In this document: in pieces, positions 43,927 through 53,540 of the stretch
How positions within the stretch are numbered: position 1 is the first letter of the stretch
How the letters are laid out: each line of letters opens with the position of its first letter
Position numbers and translations under genes: made by a program
DNA from: an uncultured Pelagibacteraceae bacterium
GTDB taxonomy: Bacteria; Pseudomonadota; Alphaproteobacteria; Pelagibacterales; Pelagibacteraceae
Direction of reading: 5' to 3'
NCBI GenBank assembly: GCA_902627645.1
Contig: CACOJX010000006.1
Location: 1 to 56,498 of the forward strand
Length of the DNA: 56,498 nucleotides
The notes under the pieces: model-generated
Seen by the model: the letters and a program-made list of their open reading frames with translations, nothing else
What the model was told of the DNA's origin: nothing
The model's database searches: none

Positions 43927-45996
43927 TTTAAAGTATATAAGAAGGAAATTGAAGTAGCAGGAAAAAAAATTAGTTTAGAGACAGGCAAAGTAGCAAGGCA
44001 AGCAGACGGATCAATAATCGCAACATGTGGAGAGACGGTCGTTTTAGCAACAGTCGTGGGAGCGAAAAAGGTTAATCCAGACGTTGATTACTTTCCATTA
44101 TCTGTAAATTATCAAGAAAAATATTATGCAGCTGGAAAAATTCCAGGTGGATACTTTAAAAGGGAAGCGAGACCAACTGAAAGTGAGACATTAATTTCGA
44201 GATTGATTGATAGACCAATAAGACCATTGTTTCCTGATGAATTTAAAAATGAAGTTCAGTTACTACCAACTGTTATTTCTTATGATAAAGAAAATGAAGC
44301 AGATATTTTGTCAATTACAGCCTCATCAGCAGCTTTGGCTATATCAGGAATGCCGTTTATGGGCCCAGTCGGAGCCTCTAGGGTTGGGTATATAGATGGA
44401 AAATATGTTTTAAATCCATCTAAGGCTGAGCTAGAAAAATCAAAACTTGATTTAGTTGTTGCGGGCACAAAAGATGCCGTGCTCATGGTTGAATCTGAGG
44501 CTAATGTTTTAACTGAAGAAGAAATGTTAAATGCGGTTAAATTTGGTCACGAAGGTTTTGTGCCCATAATTGAAATGATAGAGGAACTTGCAAAAGAATG
44601 TAAGAAACCTGAATGGACTGTTGAAAAAAAAGATCTAACTGAAGTTAAGAAAAAACTTGAGGGGTCTTTTACAGAAGATCTTAAAAAAGCTTTTGCAACA
44701 ACAGATAAACAGGATAGATCAAATCAAATTTCGGAGATAACTGATAAAGCTAAAAAACTTTATGAGGAAGATGAAAACTATACGGATCTTGATGTTAATT
44801 CTGTGCTAAAAAAAATTGAAAAATCTATCGTTAGAACAGATATATTAAAGAATAAAAATAGAATTGATGGAAGAGGTTTATCTGATGTGAGGCCTATTTC
44901 ATGTGAGGTTGGAGTTTTGCCTAGAACTCATGGTTCTGCCTTATTCACTAGGGGAGAAACACAAGCAATTGTAACTGCTACCCTTGGTACATCTGATGAC
45001 GAGCAAAGGATTGAAAGTCTAGATGGATTACAAAGAGAAAGATTTATGCTTCATTATAACTTTCCACCATTTTCAGTTGGAGAAACAGGAAGAATTGGTA
45101 CTGGGAGAAGAGAAATAGGACACGGTAAATTAGCTTGGAGAGCAATTCACTCTTCGCTACCTACAAAAGAAGCATTTCCTTACACCTTTAGAGTTGTATC
45201 GGAGATCACAGAGTCTAACGGTTCATCTTCAATGGCTACTGTATGTGGAACATCGCTAGCACTAATGGATGCAGGAGTACCCATTAAAGAACCTGTTGCA
45301 GGTATTGCTATGGGATTGATTAAAGAGGGTGATAATTTTAGTGTTTTATCAGATATTTTAGGTGACGAAGATCATTTAGGTGATATGGATTTTAAAGTTG
45401 CTGGAACTAAAGATGGAATTACTTCACTTCAAATGGATATTAAAATTACTGGTATTACATTTGAAATTATGGAACAGGCATTAAGCCAAGCCAAAGATGG
45501 AAGAGTTCATATATTAGGAGAGATGAATAAAGCACTTTCAGCTTCAAGATCTGATGTTGGAAAACATACTCCGAAAATGGAAAAAATAACTGTCGATAAA
45601 AAAGATATTGCTGCGGTTATTGGAAAAGGCGGTGCAACAATCAGAGAGATCGTTGAAAAATCAGGTGCAAAAGTTGATGTAAATGATGAGGGAGTTGTAA
45701 CAGTTGCTGCTCCAGACGAAGAATCTAGAAATACTGCTATGCAAATGATTAAAGATATCACTGCAAAAGCTGAATTAAATAAAATTTATTCAGGTAAAGT
45801 AATGAAAATAATGGAGTTTGGTGCTTTTGTTAATTTCTTAGGTAAACAAGATGGACTTGTTCATATATCAGAGCTAGCAGATAAAAGGGTCGCTAAAGTT
45901 ACTGATGTTGTAAAAGAGGGTGATGAGGTAAAGGTAAAAGTAATTGGTTTTGATAGAGGTAAAGTCAAACTTTCTATGAAACAAGCTGCTGAATAA
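43924..45996 (+). CDS. pnp: Polyribonucleotide nucleotidyltransferase (PNPase)
   Basis: Phosphorolytic 3'-5' exoribonuclease of the RNA-decay machinery. Two RNase PH domains are present (first with [14 protein letters not shown] and [19 protein letters not shown]; second with [14 protein letters not shown] and [19 protein letters not shown]). The C-terminal KH domain contains [15 protein letters not shown], and the S1 domain runs from about residue 620 ([18 protein letters not shown]). 690 aa, complete. The ATG at 43924 is the last of a series of ATGs in the leader and gives the standard N-terminus. It converges on the fab operon. Confidence 0.98.
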   Translation: MFKVYKKEIEVAGKKISLETGKVARQADGSIIATCGETVVLATVVGAKKVNPDVDYFPLSVNYQEKYYAAGKIPGGYFKREARPTESETLISRLIDRPIRPLFPDEFKNEVQLLPTVISYDKENEADILSITASSAALAISGMPFMGPVGASRVGYIDGKYVLNPSKAELEKSKLDLVVAGTKDAVLMVESEANVLTEEEMLNAVKFGHEGFVPIIEMIEELAKECKKPEWTVEKKDLTEVKKKLEGSFTEDLKKAFATTDKQDRSNQISEITDKAKKLYEEDENYTDLDVNSVLKKIEKSIVRTDILKNKNRIDGRGLSDVRPISCEVGVLPRTHGSALFTRGETQAIVTATLGTSDDEQRIESLDGLQRERFMLHYNFPPFSVGETGRIGTGRREIGHGKLAWRAIHSSLPTKEAFPYTFRVVSEITESNGSSSMATVCGTSLALMDAGVPIKEPVAGIAMGLIKEGDNFSVLSDILGDEDHLGDMDFKVAGTKDGITSLQMDIKITGITFEIMEQALSQAKDGRVHILGEMNKALSASRSDVGKHTPKMEKITVDKKDIAAVIGKGGATIREIVEKSGAKVDVNDEGVVTVAAPDEESRNTAMQMIKDITAKAELNKIYSGKVMKIMEFGAFVNFLGKQDGLVHISELADKRVAKVTDVVKEGDEVKVKVIGFDRGKVKLSMKQAAE

Positions 45997-45999
45997 AAA

Positions 46000-46119
46000 T
46001 TAAAACCCACCTCGCCAATTGTTTTTATCATCAAATTGGTCTTTTTCTTTTTTAGAAGTGGGCCTAAATAAATAATAAATTACAAATACTAAACAAATTA
46101 AAAATATAAATATTTCCAT
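46000..46119 (-). CDS. Putative 39-aa single-pass membrane protein
   Basis: Short ORF 14 bases downstream of fabI on the same strand. It starts MEIFIFLICLVFVIYYLF, a single hydrophobic helix, then RPTSKKEKDQFDDK and a final NNWRGGF. The membrane-then-basic pattern resembles small cytochrome-assembly or inner-membrane proteins but I recognise no family. It fills the gap between pnp and fabI. No clear ribosome-binding site is seen. Confidence 0.5.
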   Translation of the reverse strand: MEIFIFLICLVFVIYYLFRPTSKKEKDQFDDKNNWRGGF

Positions 46120-46133
46120 AACTTTGATTGATA

Positions 46134-46919
46134 TTAACTAATATTTTTAGGATCTGGCATACCAACTTTGTTGTATCCAGCATCTACATAGTGAATTTCA
46201 CCGGTAACACCGTTTGCAAGATCACTTAATAGATATAACGCTGAATTTCCAACATCATGAATGTCTACGTTTCTTTTTAAGAAAGAATGGTCTTCATTCC
46301 ATTTATATAGGAATTTTGCATCTCCAATTGCAGAAGCAGCTAATGTTTTAATAGGTCCTGCGCTAATCGCATTAACTCTTATAGCTTTAGCTCCTAAATC
46401 TCTAGCTAAGTATTTCACACTGGCCTCTAACGCAGATTTACATACTCCCATAACATTATAATTTGGTATTGCTTTGGTAGACTCGTAAGTTAATGTAAGA
46501 AGACTTCCACCTTGTTTCATTACTTTTGATGCTTCTTTTGCTACTTCAGTAAATGAAAAACATGAAATCAACATGCTTCTTAAAAAATTCTCTCTGGTAG
46601 TATTTAAATATTCACCAGATAACTCTGATTTATCTGAAAAAGCAACTGCGTGAACAACAAAATCAATTTCTCCCCATTTAGATTTGATATCTTCAAATAA
46701 TTTGACCACTTCCTCTTTTTTTTCAACATCACAACTAAATGTAACTTTTGAGTTTAATTTTTCAGCTAAAGGAATTACTCTTTTCTTTAAAGCATCACCC
46801 AAATATGTGAAAGCAAGTTCAGCTCCAGCTTCAGCTAGCTTTTGTGAGATACCCCAGGCAATGGATCTTTCATTAGCAACACCCATGATTAATCCTTTTT
46901 TACCTTTCATTAAACTCAT
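46134..46919 (-). CDS. fabI: Enoyl-ACP reductase FabI
   Basis: NADH-dependent last step of fatty-acid elongation. GLIMGVANERSIAWGISQKLAEAG is the typical SDR N-terminus with the extended FabI loop. The catalytic Y-x6-K is in NYNVMGVCKSALEA, preceded by LTYESTKAIP. 261 aa. It begins two bases after the fabB stop; fabA-fabB-fabI form one reverse-strand unit. Confidence 0.97.
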   Translation of the reverse strand: MSLMKGKKGLIMGVANERSIAWGISQKLAEAGAELAFTYLGDALKKRVIPLAEKLNSKVTFSCDVEKKEEVVKLFEDIKSKWGEIDFVVHAVAFSDKSELSGEYLNTTRENFLRSMLISCFSFTEVAKEASKVMKQGGSLLTLTYESTKAIPNYNVMGVCKSALEASVKYLARDLGAKAIRVNAISAGPIKTLAASAIGDAKFLYKWNEDHSFLKRNVDIHDVGNSALYLLSDLANGVTGEIHYVDAGYNKVGMPDPKNIS

Positions 46920-46921
46920 AA

Positions 46922-48133
46922 TTAAACCTTTTCAAAAATTAAAGCAGCATTAGTACCACCAAAGCCGAAACTATTAGACATTACTGTATTTAAGTTTATT
47001 TCAGTCTCAGTTTTAGAGACTATTGGGAACTTTTTAGCTTCTTCATCCATTTCATTAATGTTTGCTGAACCAGCTATAAAATTATTTTTCATCATAATTA
47101 GACAGTAGATCGCTTCATGTACAGAGGCGGCACCTAATGGATGGCCTGATAAAGATTTTGTAGAACTTATTTTTGGAATATTATTTCCAAAAGTATTTTT
47201 AACAGCATTTAGTTCTGTAATATCTCCAACTGGAGTAGAAGTTCCATGAGTATTGATATAATCAACTTTATTTTTAACTGTAGCCATTGCCATTTGCATA
47301 CATCTTACAGCTCCTTCACCAGATGGTGCTACCATATCATATCCATCTGAAGTAGCTCCATAACCAGTCAATTCTGCATATATCTTAGCTCCTCTAGCCT
47401 TAGCATGCTCGTATTCCTCAAGAACCAAAACCCCACCTCCTCCTGCGATTACAAATCCATCTCTAGTTTTGTCATAAGCTCTTGATGCTGTTTCGGGTGT
47501 ATTATTGTACTTAGATGATAAAGCAGTCATAGCATCAAACATTGCAGTCATGGCCCAATGAATTTCCTCACTTCCACCAGCAAACACAATATCTTGCTTA
47601 CCCATTTGAATTAGTTCCATAGAATTTCCTATACAATGGCCACTAGTTGCACAAGCAGAGCTCATTGTATAGTTTGTTCCTTTAATTTTAAAAGGTACAG
47701 CCAGTGTAGCAGAAGCTGTACTTGCCATCGTTCTTGGAACTATAAATGGTCCCATTAATTTTGGTGTTTTAGCCCTCGTTTTATCTGCCGCTAAAATCAC
47801 ATTTTCAATTGAAGGTCCACCGGAACCCATAACTATGCCAGTTTTAAAATTACTAACTTCGTTTTCCTCAAGTCCTGAGTCGGCTATTGCTTCTTTCATA
47901 GCAATGTAGTTATATGCTGAACCTGAACCCATAAATCTTATTGTTTTCCTATCAACGTGATCCTCTAGTTTTATGTTAGGTTTCCCATGAACATGACTTT
48001 TTAAGTTGTGTTCTTTATATTCTTCGCTGAAAGTTATCCCTGATTTTGAATTTAAAAGAGATTTATAAACTTCATCTTGATTATTACCTAGACAAGACAC
48101 AATGCCTAAACCTGTAATTACAACTCTTCTCAT
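46922..48133 (-). CDS. fabB: Beta-ketoacyl-ACP synthase I FabB
   Basis: Condensing enzyme needed with FabA for unsaturated fatty acids. It starts [16 protein letters not shown]. The nucleophilic Cys is in [12 protein letters not shown] and the two active His are in [11 protein letters not shown] and [12 protein letters not shown]. 403 aa fits FabB rather than FabF, and the direct link to fabA supports this. It overlaps the fabA stop by one base. Confidence 0.96.
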   Translation of the reverse strand: MRRVVITGLGIVSCLGNNQDEVYKSLLNSKSGITFSEEYKEHNLKSHVHGKPNIKLEDHVDRKTIRFMGSGSAYNYIAMKEAIADSGLEENEVSNFKTGIVMGSGGPSIENVILAADKTRAKTPKLMGPFIVPRTMASTASATLAVPFKIKGTNYTMSSACATSGHCIGNSMELIQMGKQDIVFAGGSEEIHWAMTAMFDAMTALSSKYNNTPETASRAYDKTRDGFVIAGGGGVLVLEEYEHAKARGAKIYAELTGYGATSDGYDMVAPSGEGAVRCMQMAMATVKNKVDYINTHGTSTPVGDITELNAVKNTFGNNIPKISSTKSLSGHPLGAASVHEAIYCLIMMKNNFIAGSANINEMDEEAKKFPIVSKTETEINLNTVMSNSFGFGGTNAALIFEKV

Positions 48134-48633
48134 TATTTAAATAATCCCACTTTTAAATTCTCTGCTGAATAAATTTTTTTATCATCTGCTAAAACCACTC
48201 CATTTGCAAGACCTACAGTTGTGCCACCTGGAGACATAATTTTTTTCATATCGATTTCATATTTTACTAATTTTACATTTTGTAAAACCTCACCAGTAAA
48301 TTTTACAGTCCCAACTCCTAATGCCCTTCCTTTCCCTGGGTTTCCTATCCAGCCCAAATAAAACCCAACCAGTTGCCACATTGCATCTAATCCAAGACAA
48401 CCAGGCATAACAGGATCTTCCTTAAAATGACAATCAAAAAACCAAAGGTTTTTTTCAATATCTAATTCAGCTTTTAGTGAGCCTTTTTTAAAAACACCTT
48501 TATCATCATTAATTTCTGTAATTCTATCAAACATAAGCATTGGTGGAAGAGGTAATTTTGCATTACCAGGACCAAATAATTTGCCCTCACCACAATTTAT
48601 AAGCTCATCGTATGAGTAAGAGTTTTTTTTCAT
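48133..48633 (-). CDS. fabA: 3-hydroxydecanoyl-ACP dehydratase/isomerase FabA
   Basis: Introduces the double bond for anaerobic-type unsaturated fatty-acid synthesis. [14 protein letters not shown] begins the protein and [11 protein letters not shown] follows. The active-site region is [21 protein letters not shown] with the catalytic His. 166 aa is typical of FabA. It is divergent from irr; the 94-base gap contains an Irr-box-like palindrome. The fabA-fabB(-fabI) | irr arrangement is known in Alphaproteobacteria. Confidence 0.96.
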   Translation of the reverse strand: MKKNSYSYDELINCGEGKLFGPGNAKLPLPPMLMFDRITEINDDKGVFKKGSLKAELDIEKNLWFFDCHFKEDPVMPGCLGLDAMWQLVGFYLGWIGNPGKGRALGVGTVKFTGEVLQNVKLVKYEIDMKKIMSPGGTTVGLANGVVLADDKKIYSAENLKVGLFK

Positions 48634-48692
48634 AAAATTGAGTACTCTTATTTACTTGATTTTGAAACTATATAATATAATTATAATACTAG

Positions 48693-48709
48693 TTTAGAAT
48701 AATTTTAAC
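48693..48709. promoter_or_regulatory. Irr-box/ICE-like palindrome between fabA and irr
   Basis: TTTAGAA-TAA-TTTTAAC follows the iron-control element pattern TTTAGAA-N3-TTCTAAA: first arm perfect, second arm 5 of 7. It lies 5 bases downstream of a TATAAT (48682-48687) on the irr strand, so it would cover the irr transcription start and suits autoregulation. It ends 18 bases before the irr GTG. Confidence 0.55.
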
Positions 48710-48727
48710 TAACAATTTGCTTAAAAA

Positions 48728-49126
48728 GTGAAATATATAGAAAAATTAAGAAATTCTGGATTAAGACCCACCAAACAAAGACTTCAAATATGCGAGGTGC
48801 TATTTGATACTCAAAAAACATTTCATTTTACAATAAATGAATTAGACCAAAAAATTAAAAATAAGACAAATAATAAGATATCTTTAGCAACGATTTATAA
48901 TACGGTTCACGCTTTTGAAAAAAAAGGGTATTTAAAACAAATCCCCATAAATTCAAATCAGACTTATTTTGACACAAACATTACTGATCATCATCATTTT
49001 TATGATCTGAAATATGGAAAATTGATTGACTTAGAAAATTCTGACGTGGGACCCATAAACATTAAAAGGAAAATTGACGGAAAGAAAATTAAGTCTATTG
49101 AAGTTTTGGTCAAACTTGAAGATTAA
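48728..49126 (+). CDS. irr: Irr-type Fur-family heme/iron regulator
   Basis: Fur-superfamily repressor that in Alphaproteobacteria reads iron status through heme. The winged helix has GLRPTKQRLQICEVLF and ISLATIYNTVHAFEKKGYL. The metal/heme region is TDHHHFYDLKYGKLIDL; HHH at 88-90 is the Irr hallmark. The N-terminal GCP heme motif of some Irr proteins is absent. 132 aa. The start is GTG at 48728. It lies between fabA (divergent) and katG (downstream), and Irr-box-like sites precede both irr and katG. Confidence 0.85.
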   Translation: MKYIEKLRNSGLRPTKQRLQICEVLFDTQKTFHFTINELDQKIKNKTNNKISLATIYNTVHAFEKKGYLKQIPINSNQTYFDTNITDHHHFYDLKYGKLIDLENSDVGPINIKRKIDGKKIKSIEVLVKLED

Positions 49127-49159
49127 GTCACAAATTTATCAAGCGTCATTATTAACCAA

Positions 49160-49186
49160 TTGACACCAATTTAGAACCATTATAAA
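49160..49186 (+). promoter_or_regulatory. Candidate katG promoter
   Basis: TTGACA (49160-49165), a 15-base spacer and TATAAA (49181-49186) lie 36-62 bases before the katG ATG. The -35 is a perfect match and the -10 is 5 of 6; the spacer is shorter than the ideal 17. The Irr-box-like palindrome occupies the spacer and -10 region. Confidence 0.55.
49170..49186. promoter_or_regulatory. Irr-box/ICE-like palindrome in front of katG
   Basis: TTTAGAA-CCA-TTATAAA matches TTTAGAA-N3-TTCTAAA at 13 of 14 informative bases. It lies between the -35 and -10 of the predicted katG promoter, a position suited to repression by the irr product encoded immediately upstream. Confidence 0.7.
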
Positions 49187-49221
49187 GTAGAGTTTATTAC
49201 AACTAATTCATGGGGAAATAA

Positions 49222-51459
49222 ATGAGCACTGAAAATTTTAAAAATAAATCTTTTAAAGCTACTGAGTTAAGTAAATGTCCATTTACAGGAGCAGGCACAC
49301 CTGCAAAGTTTTCTGCAGGAAGAGGCCAAACAGTAAGGGATTTCTGGCCAAACAGTTTAAATCTTAAAATTCTTAGTCAGCACTCTAATTTATCCAACCC
49401 TATGGATAAAAAATTTAATTATGCAAAAGAATTTAAAAAACTTAATTACAAAGCGTTAAAGAAAGATTTAAAAAAATTAATGACTGACTCACAAGAATGG
49501 TGGCCTGCAGACTATGGTCATTATGGTCCTTTATTTATTCGATTAGCTTGGCACGCTGCAGGAACTTATAGAACTGGTGATGGACGAGGTGGTGCTGGTA
49601 CTGGTAATCAAAGATTTGCTCCTCTTAATTCTTGGCCAGATAACGTGAATTTAGATAAAGCAAGGTTACTTTTATGGCCAATTAAAAAAAAGTATGGAAG
49701 AAAGATTTCATGGGCAGATTTATTTATATTAGTTGGAAACGTTGCTTTAGACTCTATGGGTTTCAAAACTTTTGGTTTTGGAGCAGGTAGAACTGATATC
49801 TGGGAACCAGAGGATGATATTTATTGGGGCTCAGAAAAAGAAATGTTAGGTGTAGAGAGATATAGTGGAAAAAGAGATCTAGAACAGCCGTTAGGAGCTT
49901 CTCATATGGGTTTGATCTATGTCAATCCTCAAGGACCAGACGCAAATCCAGATCCAATACTTGCAGCACACGATATCAGAGAAACATTTGGAAGAATGGC
50001 TATGAATGATTATGAAACAGCAGCGTTAGTAGCTGGAGGTCATACATTTGGTAAATCTCATGGAGCAGCATCAGAGTCTTATAAAGGTCCAGATCCGGAA
50101 GCTTCAAAACTTCAAGATCAATCTACTGGATGGAATAGTGGATATAAATCTGGAAAAGGTGTCGATACTATAAGTAGTGGTATTGAAGGTGCCTGGACTC
50201 AAAATCCTACTAAGTGGGATATGGGTTATTTAGATTGTTTATATGGTCATGATTGGGAGCTTACAAAAAGCCCGGCTGGAGCTCATCAATGGACTCCAAA
50301 GAAAAATGGTCAAAAAATTAAAATGGTTCCTGATGCACACCAAAAAGGTGTACTTCATCCACCGATGATGCAAACAACAGATATATCAATGAAAGTTGAC
50401 CCAAGTTATGGGCCAATTACAAAGCATTTCCACCAAAATCCTGGAGAGTTTCATGATGCATTTGCTCGGGCATGGTTTAAATTAACTCACAGAGATATGG
50501 GTCCAAGAGTTTGCTATCTAGGTAGCGATGTTCCAAAAGAACAATTAATTTGGCAAGATCCAATTGATAAACCAAATTACAAACTTAAATCAAAAGATAT
50601 AAAAGATTTAAAAAATAAAATTTCTAGATCAAAAATATCAATCTCAGATTTAGTTTCTACTGCATGGGCATCAGCCTCAACTTTTAGAGGGTCAGATAAA
50701 AGAGGTGGTGCTAATGGTGCAAGAATAATGTTAGAACCACAAAAAAGCTGGGCTGTGAATAATCCTAAGAAATTATCAAGTGTGATTAAGGCTTTAAATA
50801 AAATTAAAGATCAATTCGATAATAAAAAGAAAAGTGTATCAATGGCAGACTTAATTGTGTTAGCAGGAGGTGTTGGTATTGAAATGGCAGCTAAAAAAGC
50901 GGGTTACAAAGTTAACGTCCCATTTTCAGCGGGTAGAGGAGATGCGCGACAAGATCAGACTGATGTTCATTCTTTTGGTCTTCTTGAGCCGCAGGCAGAT
51001 GGTTTTAGGAACTATCTAAATGGAGGAGCTTCAAATGTTTCAGCAGAAGAAAAACTTGTTGATAAAGCACAACTGATGGGGCTAACTGCACCAGAAATGA
51101 CAGCGCTTATTGGGGGTATGAGGGTCTTAAATACAAACTATGATGGTTCAAATTATGGTGTTTTTACAAATAAATCTGGTTCTCTTACCAACGATTATTT
51201 TGTAAATCTATTAGATATGAACACTACGTGGAAAGAGGAAGATAAATCTGAGCAAACATTTGTAGGAAAAGACAGAAAAACTCAAAAAGTTAAATGGAAA
51301 GCAACAAGAGTTGATTTGATTTTTGGTTCAAATTCTCAATTAAGAGCTCTTGCAGAAGTTTATGCTTGTGAGGACTCAAGTGAAAAATTTGTTAATGATT
51401 TTGTAGCTGCATGGGTGAAAGTTATGAATGCAGACAGATTTGATTTAAAATTAAACTAA
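49222..51459 (+). CDS. katG: Catalase-peroxidase KatG
   Basis: Heme enzyme removing hydrogen peroxide. The distal triad Arg107-Trp110-His111 is in [13 protein letters not shown]; Tyr of the Met-Tyr-Trp adduct lies in [17 protein letters not shown]. The proximal heme His is in [13 protein letters not shown]. The C-terminal duplicated domain is complete. 745 aa. No signal peptide, so cytoplasmic. GGGG precedes the ATG by about 6 bases. It is probably followed on the same transcript by the hydroxylase and DUF2061 genes, 23 bases downstream and abutting. Confidence 0.97.
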   Translation: MSTENFKNKSFKATELSKCPFTGAGTPAKFSAGRGQTVRDFWPNSLNLKILSQHSNLSNPMDKKFNYAKEFKKLNYKALKKDLKKLMTDSQEWWPADYGHYGPLFIRLAWHAAGTYRTGDGRGGAGTGNQRFAPLNSWPDNVNLDKARLLLWPIKKKYGRKISWADLFILVGNVALDSMGFKTFGFGAGRTDIWEPEDDIYWGSEKEMLGVERYSGKRDLEQPLGASHMGLIYVNPQGPDANPDPILAAHDIRETFGRMAMNDYETAALVAGGHTFGKSHGAASESYKGPDPEASKLQDQSTGWNSGYKSGKGVDTISSGIEGAWTQNPTKWDMGYLDCLYGHDWELTKSPAGAHQWTPKKNGQKIKMVPDAHQKGVLHPPMMQTTDISMKVDPSYGPITKHFHQNPGEFHDAFARAWFKLTHRDMGPRVCYLGSDVPKEQLIWQDPIDKPNYKLKSKDIKDLKNKISRSKISISDLVSTAWASASTFRGSDKRGGANGARIMLEPQKSWAVNNPKKLSSVIKALNKIKDQFDNKKKSVSMADLIVLAGGVGIEMAAKKAGYKVNVPFSAGRGDARQDQTDVHSFGLLEPQADGFRNYLNGGASNVSAEEKLVDKAQLMGLTAPEMTALIGGMRVLNTNYDGSNYGVFTNKSGSLTNDYFVNLLDMNTTWKEEDKSEQTFVGKDRKTQKVKWKATRVDLIFGSNSQLRALAEVYACEDSSEKFVNDFVAAWVKVMNADRFDLKLN

Positions 51460-51482
51460 ACAATTAAAGCGGAACATTATTT

Positions 51483-52079
51483 ATGACAACTGTAAGTTTT
51501 GAGGACTTTTATCAAGTCCCTAATCTTGATTTTGACATTTTAAAATTGAGAGCAGACTTGGATAAAATTTTAAAATCTAAAAAATTCAATACTCCTGGGG
51601 TAACTCATTTTGGAGCAATTCCGGTAAATCAAATCCCGAATGATAAGAATTCCATTGAAGGAAATAACATAAGGGGCAGATATTGGACTATAGCTGATGA
51701 AACTGGCAAAGAAGTATCAAGAGACGTCGCAATAAATGAGTCAGAATACACTCAATTAGTTCCTGAATTTAAGAAAACATATTTTGAAGAGGTATACAAA
51801 ACTTTGAGCAAAAGATTTAAGCTTGGCAGAGTAAGATTGCTTCTCAAGGAACCAAGGTCGACTTTGAGTTGGCATAAAGATCCTGAATGTAGACTTCATG
51901 TACCGATTATCACCAATAAAGGCTGTTCTATGGTTATTGAAAACGTTGCAAAACATCTGCCGGCTGACGGTAAAGTATGGATAACTAACAATACAAAATA
52001 TCACAATTTCTTTAATGGAGGTGAACAAGCTAGAATTCATCTTGTAGCCTGTGTTTTGGAGAGCCCTTTTGAAAAATAG
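51483..52079 (+). CDS. Aspartyl/asparaginyl beta-hydroxylase-like Fe(II)/2-oxoglutarate oxygenase
   Basis: Predicted cupin-fold non-heme iron oxygenase. The Fe(II) facial triad appears as His131-x-Asp133 in LSWHKDPECRLHVPI and His174 in KYHNFFNGGEQARIHL, with Arg184 a likely 2-oxoglutarate ligand. GRVRLLLKEPRS precedes the HxD strand as in the Asp_Arg_Hydrox family. 198 aa, cytosolic. It is 23 bases after katG and abuts a DUF2061 gene. Substrate unknown; it could hydroxylate a protein side chain or a small molecule. Confidence 0.8.
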   Translation: MTTVSFEDFYQVPNLDFDILKLRADLDKILKSKKFNTPGVTHFGAIPVNQIPNDKNSIEGNNIRGRYWTIADETGKEVSRDVAINESEYTQLVPEFKKTYFEEVYKTLSKRFKLGRVRLLLKEPRSTLSWHKDPECRLHVPIITNKGCSMVIENVAKHLPADGKVWITNNTKYHNFFNGGEQARIHLVACVLESPFEK

Positions 52080-52319
52080 ATGGAATTAACTTCAGGTATA
52101 TTTAAGGCTGCTGAGAATATTTATAAAAATAACAAAGGTTCAATATTAAGGACCTTTATATACACCATTGGACATTTTGCTATTGCTATTACTGTATTAA
52201 TGTTAGTTGCTGATGTGTCTTTTATGATAGCACTGACGGACGCTATTGTGGAGCCTTTGGCTAATGCTGTTTGGTATTTTATCTTAGACAAGTGGTGGGC
52301 AAGTAGATCAAAAAATTAA
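52080..52319 (+). CDS. DUF2061-family small membrane protein
   Basis: 79-aa protein with two hydrophobic segments, FIYTIGHFAIAITVLMLVA and FMIALTDAIVEPLANAVWYF, and a basic-aromatic C-terminus (DKWWASRSKN). The spacing and the RTFIY...LTDAIVEPLANAVWYF pattern resemble DUF2061. It starts directly after the hydroxylase stop (no gap), so the two are likely coupled. Function is unknown. Confidence 0.7.
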   Translation: MELTSGIFKAAENIYKNNKGSILRTFIYTIGHFAIAITVLMLVADVSFMIALTDAIVEPLANAVWYFILDKWWASRSKN

Positions 52320-52342
52320 AAAAATTTTGTTTTATATAATAA

Positions 52343-52801
52343 TTAATCAATTTTTCCCCATAAATCTTTTCTTTCGATCCAACCTTTAAGTTTATCAGTT
52401 TTGATTTTACACCAGTCATTTTCACATTTTTCAACAAGTAAAACTCTACCTTTTTTAATTTTTGCTACAGGCTGAGAAAAATTGGTGGGTTTATTGAATA
52501 AAATTTTATCATCAAGTGAAATGATTGAATTAATTGGTTTTAGTTGTGATAAATGTATCCATCCGCTGTTGTTTTTAAAATCTATAATTCTTCTCCAATT
52601 CTCTTTTTTGTCAATTTGTTTAAGAGGAAGATTTATTTTTTTATAAATAAATTTTATTGGAGACTCAAAACTAGGACCATATCTTACATTTACCTTTTTC
52701 TTTTTTAGAGAGAGAAATGTTATTTCAGCAAAACTAATCGTAGAAAAAAATAATACAGACAATATTGTTAATAAAAATTTAATTTTTGATTTTTTGAACA
52801 T
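52343..52801 (-). CDS. Secreted SH3-domain protein
   Basis: Exported protein with signal peptide ending TISFA (about residue 25). One bacterial SH3-like domain starts KKKVNVRYGPSFESPIKFIY and a second covers about 95-150 (QPVAKIKKGRVLLVEKC, then GWIERKDLWG). 152 aa. Such proteins often bind peptidoglycan, though this one carries no catalytic domain. Its ATG overlaps the end of the MoeB-like gene by 23 bases. Confidence 0.85.
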   Translation of the reverse strand: MFKKSKIKFLLTILSVLFFSTISFAEITFLSLKKKKVNVRYGPSFESPIKFIYKKINLPLKQIDKKENWRRIIDFKNNSGWIHLSQLKPINSIISLDDKILFNKPTNFSQPVAKIKKGRVLLVEKCENDWCKIKTDKLKGWIERKDLWGKID

Positions 52802-53540
52802 TCTTTAATTTTTTAAACTTTATTTTTCTAAAATTTAGATTCAGTAAATCTAAAACTAAAATATGACCGTTTAAATCTTTACCAATGGATAAGATTTTTT
52901 TTAAAATTTCATTTGCTTGCATAATTCCTATTATGCCAGCAACTGTACCTAGGACACCCTCATATTCACAATTTAATATATCATTAGAAACTTCTTTTTC
53001 TTGAAAAAAAGATCTAATACACGGAGTTTTTTTATTTTTGAAATTGAAAGTAAATATATGGCCATCAAATTTACTAATAGCCCCTGTAACAAGAAATTTT
53101 TTTGTTTTTTTCGAAAAATCATTAATTAGAAATTTTGTTTTAAAATTATCAGAACCATCTATCACATAATCATAATTTTTAATTATCTCTTGATAATTTT
53201 TATTATTAAGTCTTAATTTATATGAATTAATTCTTATTTTTGAGTTGATTTTTTTTAATTTTTTTTTTGCAGAGGTAACTTTAGATTTTTTTAGATCATT
53301 AATGTCATACAAACTCTGTCTATGGATATTTGATAAATCAACAATATCTGAATCTATTATTCCCAAAGAGCCAATGCCAGCCCTTGTTAAAAATTCAGCT
53401 GCGGGACAACCTAACCCCCCCATACCAACAATTAATACTTTAGATTGAATGATTTTTTTTTGACCTAAAATACCAATATCTTTTAAAACGATCTGTCTTG
53501 AAAACCTTTCAATTTGATTTTTATTCAATTTTAATTTCAT
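52779..53540 (-). CDS. MoeB/ThiF/HesA-like E1 adenylyltransferase lacking zinc Cys pairs
   Basis: E1-like enzyme that adenylates the C-terminal Gly-Gly of a sulfur-carrier protein. The nucleotide-binding loop VGMGGLGCPAAEFLTRAGIG and DSDIVDLSNIHRQSLYD are diagnostic. Where MoeB/ThiF have CxxC, this one reads TPCIRSFF, and no C-terminal CxxC is present, so the structural zinc seems lost. DILNCEYEGVLGTVAGIIG is conserved. 253 aa. It overlaps dut by four bases. It might serve thiamine, molybdopterin or tRNA thiolation; context does not decide. Confidence 0.83.
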   Translation of the reverse strand: MKLKLNKNQIERFSRQIVLKDIGILGQKKIIQSKVLIVGMGGLGCPAAEFLTRAGIGSLGIIDSDIVDLSNIHRQSLYDINDLKKSKVTSAKKKLKKINSKIRINSYKLRLNNKNYQEIIKNYDYVIDGSDNFKTKFLINDFSKKTKKFLVTGAISKFDGHIFTFNFKNKKTPCIRSFFQEKEVSNDILNCEYEGVLGTVAGIIGIMQANEILKKILSIGKDLNGHILVLDLLNLNFRKIKFKKLKNVQKIKN

